In this document: positions 25,765 to 35,708 of the stretch, piece after piece
Layout: every line of letters starts with the position of its first letter
Position numbering within the stretch: position 1 is the first letter of the stretch
Origin: Ancylobacter gelatini
GTDB taxonomy: Bacteria; Pseudomonadota; Alphaproteobacteria; Rhizobiales; Xanthobacteraceae
DNA length: 64,000 nucleotides
NCBI RefSeq assembly: GCF_022601675.1
Contig: NZ_JAKVIL010000010.1
Location: forward strand, 62,001-126,000
Direction: 5' to 3'
Made by a program: the position numbers and the translations under genes
Notes under the pieces: model-generated
The model's database searches: none
Told to the model about the DNA's origin: nothing
Seen by the model: the letters and a program-made list of their open reading frames with translations, nothing else

Positions 25765-26829
25765 CTAGCTGATGCGACGCAATGTACGATAGACCGTGAC
25801 ACGGGAGGTAACCGCCGTCACCAGCGAGACCAGCACCGCGACACCGAGAATGCCGCCATAGCCGCGCAGGTCCAGCGACATCGCCCCGATCAGCGTATCG
25901 GCCGGCGTGCCACGCCCGAGCCAGCGCGGCGCGGTGGAGGCGAGGAAAAACATGGCCATCGCCCCCACCCCGCCGATCGCCCCGCCGAGCAGCCCGACAT
26001 TGAGGAAATGGCGCTGGAATTCGGCGGCGATGAAGCTGTCGCGCGCGCCCACGAAATGCAGCACCTCGACAATGGCGCGGCCGGCATCCACCGCCGCGCG
26101 GGTGGCGAAGACCACGCACAGCACCGTCGCCGCCGTCACCAGCGCCAAAATCGCGAGGCCGCCCGCCACCACGAGACGCGCGGTGGAGGACAGGCGCTGC
26201 GTCCACTGGCGATGGTCGTCGAAGCTGGCGGACGGCACCTGCGAGGCGAGGCCCGCGCGCAAGTCGTCAATGGTCTGCGGCCCGGCATCGGGCGACAGTT
26301 CGACGATGATGAGGCGCGGCACCGGCAGGTTGGACAGGTCGAGCCCGGTGCCCAGCCAGGGCTCCAGCAGCGCGGCGGTCTCGCGCTCGCCCATGACGCG
26401 GGCGGACGCGACGCCGGAAGTGGCCTGCGCGACGCCGCGCGCCTTTTCCAGCGCCGCCGCGACGTCGAGCCCGTCGCCGGGCTTGATCTGGATCGTGGTC
26501 TCGCGCGCGATGTCCGAGGTCCATTCCGAGGCGACGGTGCGCACCGCCGCGACGCCGCCAATGGTGAGGCCGGCCAGGAAGGTCATGATCGCAACCACCG
26601 CCACCAGCGCGGCACCGGCGACCGTGCCGCCCGGCACGATCGAGGCCTCGCGCGGCCCGCGGCGGCGTTCCATCACCTCGTCGCGCCCGGCCATGTCAGC
26701 GGCGTCGTGCGTCTCGCCATCGGGCGGGTGCGCCTCGTGCGCGGCGCCCTCCGGATGATGCGCCGCCCGGCCGCGCAGACGCGAGAGGGCGGAGCTGGAG
26801 CCGTTTCGGCTCGCGCGCTTCTCAGTCAT
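25765..26829 (-). CDS. ftsX: cell division permease-like protein FtsX
   Basis: Membrane partner of FtsE that activates peptidoglycan hydrolases at the septum. The 354 residues have a long polar, His/Glu-rich cytoplasmic N-terminus (about 60 residues), a membrane segment near 68-95 and a periplasmic loop. Three C-terminal membrane segments hold EVLHFVGARDSFIAAEFQRHFL, the typical FtsX core. Its ATG overlaps the end of ftsE by eight bases. Confidence 0.94.
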   Translation of the reverse strand: MTEKRASRNGSSSALSRLRGRAAHHPEGAAHEAHPPDGETHDAADMAGRDEVMERRRGPREASIVPGGTVAGAALVAVVAIMTFLAGLTIGGVAAVRTVASEWTSDIARETTIQIKPGDGLDVAAALEKARGVAQATSGVASARVMGERETAALLEPWLGTGLDLSNLPVPRLIIVELSPDAGPQTIDDLRAGLASQVPSASFDDHRQWTQRLSSTARLVVAGGLAILALVTAATVLCVVFATRAAVDAGRAIVEVLHFVGARDSFIAAEFQRHFLNVGLLGGAIGGVGAMAMFFLASTAPRWLGRGTPADTLIGAMSLDLRGYGGILGVAVLVSLVTAVTSRVTVYRTLRRIS

Positions 26830-27481
26830 AGACGGTCAGCCTGCCCTGGTTGATCACGAGGCGGCGGGCATCGAACTGGTCCATCAGCGCGATGTCGTGG
26901 GTGGCGATCAGCACCGAGGTCCCGCTCTTGTGCAGTTCCATGAACAGGCGCAGCAATCGCCGCGCGAGGCCGGGATCGACATTGCCGGTCGGCTCGTCGG
27001 CCAGGAGGATTTCCGGCCGGCTTATCAGCGCGCGGGCGATGGCGGCGCGCTGCTTCTCGCCGCCCGAGAGCACGGGCGGCAGCACATGCATGCGCTCGCC
27101 CAGCCCGACCCAGCCGAGCAGCTCGCGGACCTCGCCGCGATAGCTCGTCTCCTCCCGCCCCTGCACACGAAGCGGCAGAGCCACGTTCTCGTAGGTGGTC
27201 AGATGGTCGAGCAGACGGAAATCCTGGAACACGATGCCGATGCGCTGGCGCAGCGCCGCCACTTCATCCGCGCCCAGTGCGGCAGCATCGCGGCCGAAAA
27301 TATTGATGAGCCCGCGCGTCGGGCGCAGCGCGAGCAGCATCAGCCGCAGCAGCGTGGTCTTGCCGGCGCCGGACGGCCCGGTGAGGAACTGGAACGAGCG
27401 CGGGGGAATGCCGAAGGTGACATCCCGCAGCACTTCCGGCCCCATGCCATAGCGCAGGCCGACATTCTCGAAGCGAACCAA
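26822..27481 (-). CDS. ftsE: cell division ATP-binding protein FtsE
   Basis: ABC ATPase of 219 residues that works with FtsX. Walker A TGPSGAGKTT is at about 34-43, the Q-loop is IVFQDFRLLD, the signature is LSGGEKQRAAIARAL and Walker B is EILLADEPTGNVD. The start is TTG at 27481 (LVRFENVGLRYG), since no ATG or GTG preserves the conserved N-terminus. AGGGGAA lies upstream. First gene of ftsE-ftsX-ydcF. Confidence 0.95.
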   Translation of the reverse strand: MVRFENVGLRYGMGPEVLRDVTFGIPPRSFQFLTGPSGAGKTTLLRLMLLALRPTRGLINIFGRDAAALGADEVAALRQRIGIVFQDFRLLDHLTTYENVALPLRVQGREETSYRGEVRELLGWVGLGERMHVLPPVLSGGEKQRAAIARALISRPEILLADEPTGNVDPGLARRLLRLFMELHKSGTSVLIATHDIALMDQFDARRLVINQGRLTVYD

Positions 27482-27707
27482 ACCTTGTTCCCCTGACGGA
27501 TCGCGCCTCTGCCCGAGCCCCCTGCCGGCATGCCGGTTCGGGCCCGATTGATTCTTTTCTCGTCGCCCGGTCTAGCATAGCGCGCGGGGCGCGCGGCAAA
27601 AGCTCGGGTGATCGCCACCGTCAATCTGGACGCCGGACCGCCACCCGGTCCATCCTGCCCCATCAATGATTGACGGGCAGCGCCAAGGCGACGCCATAGG
27701 GGAAACG

Positions 27708-28298
27708 ATGAATACCAGGACCGAACCCGAACGCACCACCGGGGAATTGCCGGAGAACAGCTCGATGTCCCGCCATGTCGAAGTGCTGTACGACCCCGAG
27801 ACCATCGCCGAACGCAACCGCGTGCTGGCTGAGGAGATCGTCGCCTCGAAGCCGGAAAAGCTGGTGGTGATCGCGGTGCTGAAGGGCAGCTTCGTGTTCG
27901 CCGCGGACCTGATACGCCAGCTCCACCATGCCGGGCTCGCGCCGGAGGTCGAGTTCATCACCCTGTCGAGCTATCGCAACGCCACCATCTCCTCGGGCCA
28001 CGTCACCGTGCTGCGCGATGTCGAGACCGAAGTGCGCGGGCGCGATGTGCTGCTGGTCGACGACATTCTCGAATCCGGCCGCACGCTCGCCTTCGCCAAG
28101 GACCTGCTGGCCGCGCGCGGCGCGCGCCGGGTCATGGTCTGCGTGCTGCTGGAGAAGCCGAACAAGCGGGCGGTGCAGATCGAGGCCGATTTCGTCGGCT
28201 TCCAGTGCCCGGATTATTTCGTGGTGGGCTACGGCATGGATGTCTCCCATGCCTACCGGCAGCTTCCGTTCATCGGCTACATCCCCGACGCGGACTGA
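27708..28298 (+). CDS. hpt: hypoxanthine phosphoribosyltransferase
   Basis: Purine-salvage enzyme that makes IMP or GMP from hypoxanthine or guanine and PRPP. With ATG 27708 it has 196 residues; AGGGGA lies four bases upstream. The PRPP-binding motif VLLVDDILESGRTL and the LKGSFVFAADL loop are clear, as is DYFVVGYGMD near the C-terminus. ATG 27666 has no ribosome site. Its last 22 bases overlap the 3' end of the convergent diguanylate cyclase gene. Confidence 0.92.
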   Translation: MNTRTEPERTTGELPENSSMSRHVEVLYDPETIAERNRVLAEEIVASKPEKLVVIAVLKGSFVFAADLIRQLHHAGLAPEVEFITLSSYRNATISSGHVTVLRDVETEVRGRDVLLVDDILESGRTLAFAKDLLAARGARRVMVCVLLEKPNKRAVQIEADFVGFQCPDYFVVGYGMDVSHAYRQLPFIGYIPDAD

Positions 28299-29695
28299 TC
28301 CGGCACCGGGGGAACCGGCGCGCCGGCGGTGGAAAAACGGTAGGTCCGCCGGCCCTCGCTCTTCGCCCGGTAAAGCGCCTCGTCGGCGGCGGCCATCAGG
28401 CGGTCGGGGTTGAGCACGGGCACGCGCGCGCATGTGATCCCGATGCTGATCCCCGCCGAAATCGACTGCCCCTCATGGCGAAGCGGCTGGGCGAGGGCGG
28501 CGATCAACCGCTCCGCCAGCGTGATTGCCGAGGTGCGGTCGCCCCCGATCTGGATCAGCGCGAACTCGTCACCGCCCAGGCGCGCGACCACGTCGCCCCC
28601 GCGCACCGAGGCGCGGAAACGCTGCGCCGCGGCGCGCAGCAGCGCATCGCCCGCGCCATGGCCATAGGTGTCGTTCACCTGCTTGAAACGGTCGATATCG
28701 ATGCAGAACAGGGCGAAGCCCTGCCCCGTGCGCCACGCCCGCGCGATCTCACCCTCCAGCCGCTCGCCGAACAGCTTCCGGTTGGGCAGCCCCGTCAGCT
28801 CGTCGTGATGGGCGATATGCAGCAGCTGCGCTTCCGCCGCCTTGCGCCGGCTGATGTCGCGCACGGAGGCGACATAGCCGTCGGGCTCGCCGGTGACGGC
28901 GTCGCGCGTCAGACGGATGGACGCTTCCAGCCAGACCCACGAGCCGTTCTTGTGGCGCTGGCGCTGCTCGCTGACGGCGAGTTCCAGCGCGCCGTCGCGC
29001 ACCTGCGCCATCAGCGCGCGAAAGGCCTCCAGATCGTCGGGGTGGGTGATCTCCTGCGCGCGGCGCCCGACCAGTTCCTCGGGCTCATAGCCCAGCAGCG
29101 TGCGCACCGCCGGCGAGATGTAGAGCCGCACGCCGTCGAGATTGCCGCGCACGATCGTGTCCGTCGAGCTCTCGGCCAGCAGCCGATAATGCGCCTCGCG
29201 GCCCGCCGTGGACCGCTCCTCTCGGTAAAGCCGCAGGCAGGTGGCGGCTATTTCGGCGAGGTCTTCGAGCCGGCGCATCTGCCCGGCATCGAGCCGGCGC
29301 GGAAGGGTATCGAACAGGGTCAGCCGACCGTCCGGCCCGCTGCCACCGGCACGGATCGGCGCGCTCGCGACGACATGCAGAGGCGGCGCCCCTTCGACAG
29401 ATAGATAGCCGGCACATGATTTATGGTGCGGCACGCTCGCGACCATGGCGGAGGGATCATCACCGCAGGGCCGCGGCTCGGCCGCAGCGGCGAAGGTCCA
29501 GTCCTGCGCGTCGACCCCCTCGCGCAGGTCGATCCAGCCCTCGGCCTCGCCGTCGAGGGCGAGGGTGGCGACCGGCACCTCGAGCAGCGCACGCGCGGTG
29601 CGGCAGAGGGCCTGAAACGGCAGGTCGCCCCCGCGCGCCGGCCTGTCGCGGGAGCTATTTTCGGACGTCTGGCCGCCCTCGTTCGTGGTCGTCAT
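28277..29695 (-). CDS. GAF-PAS-GGDEF diguanylate cyclase
   Basis: A 472-residue soluble signalling protein. An N-terminal GAF-like domain (about 28-165) is followed by a PAS/PAC domain (about 175-295: LLAESSTDTIVR, YISPAVRTLLGYEPEEL). A GGDEF domain completes it, with DELTGLPNRKLF and the active-site GGDEF at 374-378. An RxxD inhibition site starts at Arg365, the canonical five residues before GGDEF, so c-di-GMP synthesis with product feedback is expected. No EAL domain is present. The start is the first in-frame ATG after the end of the regulator's gene; its ribosome site is weak. Confidence 0.88.
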   Translation of the reverse strand: MTTTNEGGQTSENSSRDRPARGGDLPFQALCRTARALLEVPVATLALDGEAEGWIDLREGVDAQDWTFAAAAEPRPCGDDPSAMVASVPHHKSCAGYLSVEGAPPLHVVASAPIRAGGSGPDGRLTLFDTLPRRLDAGQMRRLEDLAEIAATCLRLYREERSTAGREAHYRLLAESSTDTIVRGNLDGVRLYISPAVRTLLGYEPEELVGRRAQEITHPDDLEAFRALMAQVRDGALELAVSEQRQRHKNGSWVWLEASIRLTRDAVTGEPDGYVASVRDISRRKAAEAQLLHIAHHDELTGLPNRKLFGERLEGEIARAWRTGQGFALFCIDIDRFKQVNDTYGHGAGDALLRAAAQRFRASVRGGDVVARLGGDEFALIQIGGDRTSAITLAERLIAALAQPLRHEGQSISAGISIGITCARVPVLNPDRLMAAADEALYRAKSEGRRTYRFSTAGAPVPPVPDQSASGM

Positions 29696-29799
29696 GTCGC
29701 GCGCACATCCAGCCGATCCATCATCGCCCGGTAAAATGCTAGCGGGTTTTCCCGGGGCTGGCACCCCGCGCAGGACACCATTCGGGGCCCAAAGGAGGC

Positions 29800-31227
29800 T
29801 CAGACCGGGCGCGCCTGTGCATAGATGCTTTCCGCCATGTCGGTGACATCCAGCGTGAAGCGGTAATCGCTCGGCGGATGGGCGCGCTGCTCGCAATCCA
29901 TGCGCGGGCAGATGCGGCAGCCGACGCCGATCGGCACCGCCTGCGCGATGTCGGAAAGGTTCATGCCGTCGGAATAGACCATGGCCGGCGCGTGGGCGAT
30001 GTGGCAACCCAGCCCGATGGAGAGGTGCCGGCGCGGCGCATGGTGGCGATGCCCGCCCTTGGTAATGGAGCGCGCGATGCAGAAATAGCGCTGGCCCTCG
30101 GGCATCTGGCTGATCTGCACATTGATGCGCTCGGGGCTGAGGAACGCCGAATAGACGTTCCAGCGCGGGCAGGCGCCGGAATGGCGGGAGATGCGGATGC
30201 CCGACAGCGAGAAGCGCTTGGATATGTTGCCGGCTATGTCGGTGCGCACCAGATGCAGCGGAATGCCGGACGCGCCGGGCTTCTGCAGTGTGGTCATGCG
30301 GTGGCACACCTGCTCGAAGCTGACGCGGAAGCGTCGTTCGATCCGCTCGATATCGTAGCGCGTCTCGCGGCAGGCCTTGAGGAAGGGCTCATAGGGCATG
30401 AGCAGCGCGGCGGCGAAATAGCTCGCCAGCGCGTTGCGCATCAGCACCGGGGCGTCCGCCGAGAAGCTACCGGAGGCGATCAGCGCGTCGATCTGGGACG
30501 CCGCCGCCATCAGCCCGAGCTGGTGGGCCACCGCGAAAGTGGCGGTTTCGGGGGCCTGCGTGTCGGCGGTGATCAACTCGCGCCGCTCGGCATCGTAGCG
30601 GCGGGCGACGCCGGCCGGGAGCGCGGCGGTCCGCCATTGCAGGCCGAACACGTTGAACAGATAGGTGCGCAGCCCGTACTCGAAGGAATCATAGGAATCG
30701 GCGGCGGCGTCGATGTCGCGACGCACCCGCTCCGCCGCCTCCTCCAGTGTCGGGAAGTAATTGGCGTTTTCCTGGATGAAGTCCGACACCGCGTCGGTCG
30801 CGGGGTGGAATTCGCCGCCCTCGCCCCCGCCGAGATCGACCTCGCCGCGCTGGCGGGCGTCGCGCAGGGCGCGGTACTGGTCGAACAGGCGCACGACGGC
30901 GCGCCCGGCGGACGGGTTGGACGCGGCGAGGTCCCGCACATCCTGGCTGGTAAGCCCGCTTTCGGCGAACAGCTCGTCGCCGAACAGCTCCATCAGATCG
31001 CCGACGAGGCGGCTCTCGTCATTCTCCACCAGCTCGCCCGGCTCGATGCCGAAATAGCCCGCCAGCTTCATCAGCAGCGGCACGGTGATGCGCCGGCGAT
31101 TATGCTCGATCAGGTTGAGATAGCTCGCGGAAATGCCGAGCGCGACCGCCAGGTCCGCCTGCGAGATGCGCTTGCCCCGCCTGAGCCTCTGCACCCGGCT
31201 GCCGACGCGCGGTTCGCTGGCGAGCAT
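29800..31227 (-). CDS. ScfR/RamB-family XRE transcriptional regulator
   Basis: A 475-residue regulator with an N-terminal XRE helix-turn-helix (about 9-63: RVQRLRRGKRISQADLAVAL, SASYLNLIEHNRR). A degenerate ImmA/IrrE-like domain follows, then the ScfR C-terminal domain with VGCRICPRMDCEQRA. RamB of this family controls isocitrate lyase and acetate genes in Corynebacterium and related systems. Its position divergent from the aceA unit supports a glyoxylate-shunt role here, which is inference. AAAGGAGG lies five bases before the ATG. Two CTTTACA motifs lie just upstream of its start codon, suggesting autoregulation. Confidence 0.88.
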   Translation of the reverse strand: MLASEPRVGSRVQRLRRGKRISQADLAVALGISASYLNLIEHNRRRITVPLLMKLAGYFGIEPGELVENDESRLVGDLMELFGDELFAESGLTSQDVRDLAASNPSAGRAVVRLFDQYRALRDARQRGEVDLGGGEGGEFHPATDAVSDFIQENANYFPTLEEAAERVRRDIDAAADSYDSFEYGLRTYLFNVFGLQWRTAALPAGVARRYDAERRELITADTQAPETATFAVAHQLGLMAAASQIDALIASGSFSADAPVLMRNALASYFAAALLMPYEPFLKACRETRYDIERIERRFRVSFEQVCHRMTTLQKPGASGIPLHLVRTDIAGNISKRFSLSGIRISRHSGACPRWNVYSAFLSPERINVQISQMPEGQRYFCIARSITKGGHRHHAPRRHLSIGLGCHIAHAPAMVYSDGMNLSDIAQAVPIGVGCRICPRMDCEQRAHPPSDYRFTLDVTDMAESIYAQARPV

Positions 31228-31244
31228 GCTCTCCTCCTTTGCTG

Positions 31245-31345
31245 ACTTTACAAAACCAACGGCGAAACTTTACAGGCATTATCAGCTTAACACATTCATT
31301 TATCTATAGTTCTTGCGTTTTCATGTCGAGTGGCAAATCTTTACA
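31245..31345. promoter_or_regulatory. CTTTACA repeats, candidate ScfR operator
   Basis: Direct copies of ACTTTACA are at 31245-31252 and 31267-31274, exactly 22 bases apart (two helical turns). A third copy, CTTTACA, is at 31339-31345. All lie in the 141-base gap between the scfR start and the small gene before aceA. The motif resembles the ACTTTGCAAA-type RamB operator I recall from Corynebacterium. The stretch also holds an AT-rich run (31278-31320) likely to carry the promoters. Confidence 0.5.
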
Positions 31346-31368
31346 TCACACCTCACGGAGGAATTGAC

Positions 31369-31614
31369 ATGGAACGGACCCACCAGACCACGCGGACCCC
31401 GCACAATGGCGACGAGGAATTCGTGACCATTGTCGGCGGCACCGCCGAGGAGATCAGCCGCACCTTCCGCGAGCAGGGCCTCGCCGCGCAGGACTACACC
31501 ATCGTCCACCGCATCGGCCGCCACCGCCTCGCCATGCCGGAAGGCAGCGATCTCGCCTCCCTCCTCGCCGGCGGCCAGCTCGTCGCCGCCACCTATACGC
31601 GCCGTGGCCGCTAG
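31369..31614 (+). CDS. uncharacterised 81-residue protein upstream of aceA
   Basis: I do not recognise a family. The product is small, soluble and without a signal peptide. It has a polar Thr/His/Glu start, a middle section [21 protein letters not shown], then [17 protein letters not shown] and a basic end. The start is well supported: GGAGGA sits seven bases before ATG 31369, while the open frame from 31330 lacks a site. It lies between the ScfR regulator and isocitrate lyase and is probably the first gene of the aceA transcript, which suggests a link to glyoxylate-shunt control. That link is only inference. Confidence 0.75.
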   Translation: MERTHQTTRTPHNGDEEFVTIVGGTAEEISRTFREQGLAAQDYTIVHRIGRHRLAMPEGSDLASLLAGGQLVAATYTRRGR

Positions 31615-31631
31615 GCCGCGATTTCGCCCGA

Positions 31632-31664
31632 CCCGCCTCGACCCGTTCGAGACGGGCCGGCGGG
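31632..31664 (+). other. nested stem-loop between the 81-residue gene and aceA
   Basis: CCCGCC (31632-31637) pairs with GGCGGG (31659-31664), and inside it CCCGT (31642-31646) pairs with ACGGG (31652-31656). No T run follows, so it is not an intrinsic terminator. It may act in mRNA processing or stability in the 128-base gap before aceA. Confidence 0.4.
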
Positions 31665-31742
31665 CGCGGGACCCGCACCCCCACACGGTTCCCGCGCCGC
31701 CCCCTTCCGCCCCTTCCGATCCTTCAGCAGCAGGGAAGAACC

Positions 31743-33044
<1,302 letters not shown>

Positions 33045-33065
33045 ATAATGAATTCAAATTTTTGT

Positions 33066-33097
33066 CATCGGCCCGTTTCCGGGCCGGTGGCTTTTTT
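33066..33097 (+). terminator. Rho-independent terminator of aceA
   Basis: Ten-bp stem with core CGGCCCG (33069-33075) and CGGGCCG (33080-33086) around a TTTC loop, followed after GGC by six T (33092-33097). Confidence 0.88.
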
Positions 33098-33261
33098 CTC
33101 GTAAATCTCTGTGATTGTTGACAATTGGGAAATGTGCGGCCCCTCGGCCCCGGTGCAGCATCGACTATGTGCGATGTTGCGTCGCACCTCGTTTTTGCCG
33201 CATAGCAGCATGACTGACGCGGCTCAAGAGGGGCCGCGCCTTGACCGCAAGGAACCATTAG

Positions 33262-35433
33262 ATGAGCACGATCGACGTCGCCGGTCTCAAGGTCGATTCC
33301 ACCCTGTACAGCTTTGTCAACGATGAGGCGCTCGCCGGTACCGGGCTGAGCGCTGAAGCGTTCTGGAACGGCTTTGCCGGACTGGTAAGGGATTTCGCTC
33401 CGCGCAATCAGGCCCTGCTCGACAAGCGCGACGCGCTGCAGCTCTCCATCGACGAATGGCACCGCAGCCACCGCCACAAGGCGCAGGACCAGGCGAGCTA
33501 TGAGCGGTTCCTCGCCGATATCGGCTATCTCCAGCCCGAACCCGCCCCGTTCGAGGTGGTCACCGAGCGGGTGGACGACGAGCTGGCCCGCATCCCCGGC
33601 CCGCAGCTCGTGGTGCCGATCACCAATGCACGCTACGCCCTCAACGCCGCCAATGCGCGCTGGGGCAGCCTCTATGACGCGCTGTACGGCACCGACGCCA
33701 TTCCCGAGGACGACGGCGCCGGCCGCTCCAACGGCTTCAACCCCGTGCGCGCCGCGCGCGTGATCGCCAAGGCCCGCGCCTTCCTCGACGAGGCGGTGCC
33801 GCTGGCGGGCGCCAGCCACCGCGACGCCGGCGCCTATCTGGTGGAAGACGGCTCGCTCAAGGTGGCGCTGACCAACGGCTCGGCCACGACGCTCGCCGAT
33901 CCCGAGCAGTTCGCCGGTTTCATAGGCGCGCCCGAGGCGCCGTCCGCGATCCTGCTGGCGCATAACGGCCTGCATATCGAGCTGGTCATCGATCGCGGCC
34001 ACCGCATCGGCGCGACCGACGCCGCCGGCATTGCCGACGTCATCGTCGAGGCGGCGCTGACCACCATCGTCGATTTCGAGGACAGCGTCGCCGTGGTCGA
34101 TGCGCAGGACAAGGTGCTGGTCTACCGCAACTGGCTCGGCCTGATGCGCGGCAATCTCTCCGCCGATTTCGAGAAGGGCGGGCGCACCGTGGAGCGCCGT
34201 CTCAATGAGGACCGGATCTACACCGCGCCGGACGGCTCGACGGTGACCCTGCACGGGCGCAGCCTGCTGCTGGTGCGCAATGTCGGCCAGCACATGATGA
34301 CCGACGCGGTGCTGGACGAGGCCGGCAAGCCGATCCCCGAGACGCTGATCGACGCCGCCGTCACCTCGCTGATCGCGCTGCACGACCTCAAGGGCGAGGG
34401 CCCGATCCGCAACAGCCGCGCCGGCTCGGTCTATATCGTCAAGCCGAAGATGCACGGCCCGGAAGAGGTGGCGCTCGCCATCGAGCTGTTCGGCCGGGTC
34501 GAGGAACTGCTCGGCATGGCGCCGAAGACGCTCAAGATCGGCATCATGGACGAGGAGCGCCGCACCAGCGCCAACCTCTCGGCCGCGATCCATGCGGCGC
34601 GCGAGCGCGTGGTGTTCATCAATACCGGCTTCCTCGACCGCACCGGCGACGAGATCCACACCTCGATGGAAGCCGGCCCGATGGTCCGCAAGGCCGAGAT
34701 GAAGGCGCAGGCCTGGATCAAGTCCTATGAGGACAACAATGTCGACGCCGGCCTCGCCGCCCGTCTCGACGGCCATGGCCAGATCGGCAAGGGCATGTGG
34801 GCGATGCCCGACCGCATGGCCGACATGATGGAGCAGAAGATCGCCCATCCCCGCGCCGGCGCCAACACCGCCTGGGTGCCCTCGCCGACCGCCGCCACGC
34901 TGCACGCCCTGCACTATCACCAGATCAACGTGTTCGAGCGCCAGGCGGAGCTGCGCCACCGCGCCCGCGCCGACCAGCACGATCTGCTGACGATCCCCGT
35001 CGATTCCAAGGGCAATTGGGAGCCGACCTCGGTGCAGGAGGAGCTGGACAACAACATCCAGGGCATCCTCGGCTACGTCGTGCGCTGGATCGATCAGGGC
35101 GTCGGCTGTTCCAAGGTGCCCGACATTCACGATGTCGGGCTGATGGAAGACCGCGCCACGCTTCGCATCTCCTCGCAGCACGTCGCCAACTGGCTGCTGC
35201 ACGGCGTCGTCACCGAGGAGCAGGTCGAGGAAACGCTGCGCCGCATGGCCAGGGTGGTGGACGGCCAGAACGCCGGCGACCCGGACTACACGCCGATGGC
35301 CCCGGCCTATGACGGCTTCGCCTTCCGCGCCGCCCGCGATCTCGTCTTCGAGGGCCGCCGCCAGCCCAACGGCTACACCGAGTTCATCCTCACCGCACGC
35401 CGCCGTGAGGCCAAGGCCGCCGCGGCGGCGTGA
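33262..35433 (+). CDS. glcB: malate synthase G
   Basis: Condenses glyoxylate with acetyl-CoA to malate, the second step of the glyoxylate shunt. At 723 residues it is the monomeric G type. Readable segments include [67 protein letters not shown] (in part) and the C-terminal catalytic region [19 protein letters not shown] lies eight bases before the ATG. The 164-base space after the aceA terminator holds a GTGCGA-N7-TCGCAC inverted repeat (33169-33187) but no CTTTACA motif. Confidence 0.98.
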   Translation: MSTIDVAGLKVDSTLYSFVNDEALAGTGLSAEAFWNGFAGLVRDFAPRNQALLDKRDALQLSIDEWHRSHRHKAQDQASYERFLADIGYLQPEPAPFEVVTERVDDELARIPGPQLVVPITNARYALNAANARWGSLYDALYGTDAIPEDDGAGRSNGFNPVRAARVIAKARAFLDEAVPLAGASHRDAGAYLVEDGSLKVALTNGSATTLADPEQFAGFIGAPEAPSAILLAHNGLHIELVIDRGHRIGATDAAGIADVIVEAALTTIVDFEDSVAVVDAQDKVLVYRNWLGLMRGNLSADFEKGGRTVERRLNEDRIYTAPDGSTVTLHGRSLLLVRNVGQHMMTDAVLDEAGKPIPETLIDAAVTSLIALHDLKGEGPIRNSRAGSVYIVKPKMHGPEEVALAIELFGRVEELLGMAPKTLKIGIMDEERRTSANLSAAIHAARERVVFINTGFLDRTGDEIHTSMEAGPMVRKAEMKAQAWIKSYEDNNVDAGLAARLDGHGQIGKGMWAMPDRMADMMEQKIAHPRAGANTAWVPSPTAATLHALHYHQINVFERQAELRHRARADQHDLLTIPVDSKGNWEPTSVQEELDNNIQGILGYVVRWIDQGVGCSKVPDIHDVGLMEDRATLRISSQHVANWLLHGVVTEEQVEETLRRMARVVDGQNAGDPDYTPMAPAYDGFAFRAARDLVFEGRRQPNGYTEFILTARRREAKAAAAA

Positions 35434-35483
35434 ACCGGAAGACGCGACGGCCTGACGGGCACGGCGGGCGAGGGCTGAAATCG

Positions 35484-35519
35484 ACCGGGATGGACGCCCA
35501 GCGTTCGTCCCGGTTTTTT
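35484..35519 (+). terminator. Rho-independent terminator of glcB
   Basis: Fourteen-bp stem (35484-35497 with 35501-35514, two G-T pairs) around a CCA loop. Its base is ACCGGGA/TCCCGGT, and it runs into six T at 35514-35519. Confidence 0.9.
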
Positions 35520-35708
35520 CATGCCCGCCGACCTGAGCCGGCACCGGATTTCGCGATGGACAGCCCCCGCGCCACGCGGGATAGTTGCCGGGCCGTACCA
35601 CTCATGGTCGCCTGATCACGCCCGCATGATCGGGCGGGCTGGACGGCCGGGTCGCGATGCCCCGGCCCGCAGGCTGGCTGACGGACGTCGCGGGTCTCGG
35701 CTGGTGTC

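Noticed and set aside
33118-33123. TTGACA resembling a -35 box upstream of glcB
   Set aside because: No acceptable -10 element occurs 16-18 bases downstream, so I do not call a promoter.
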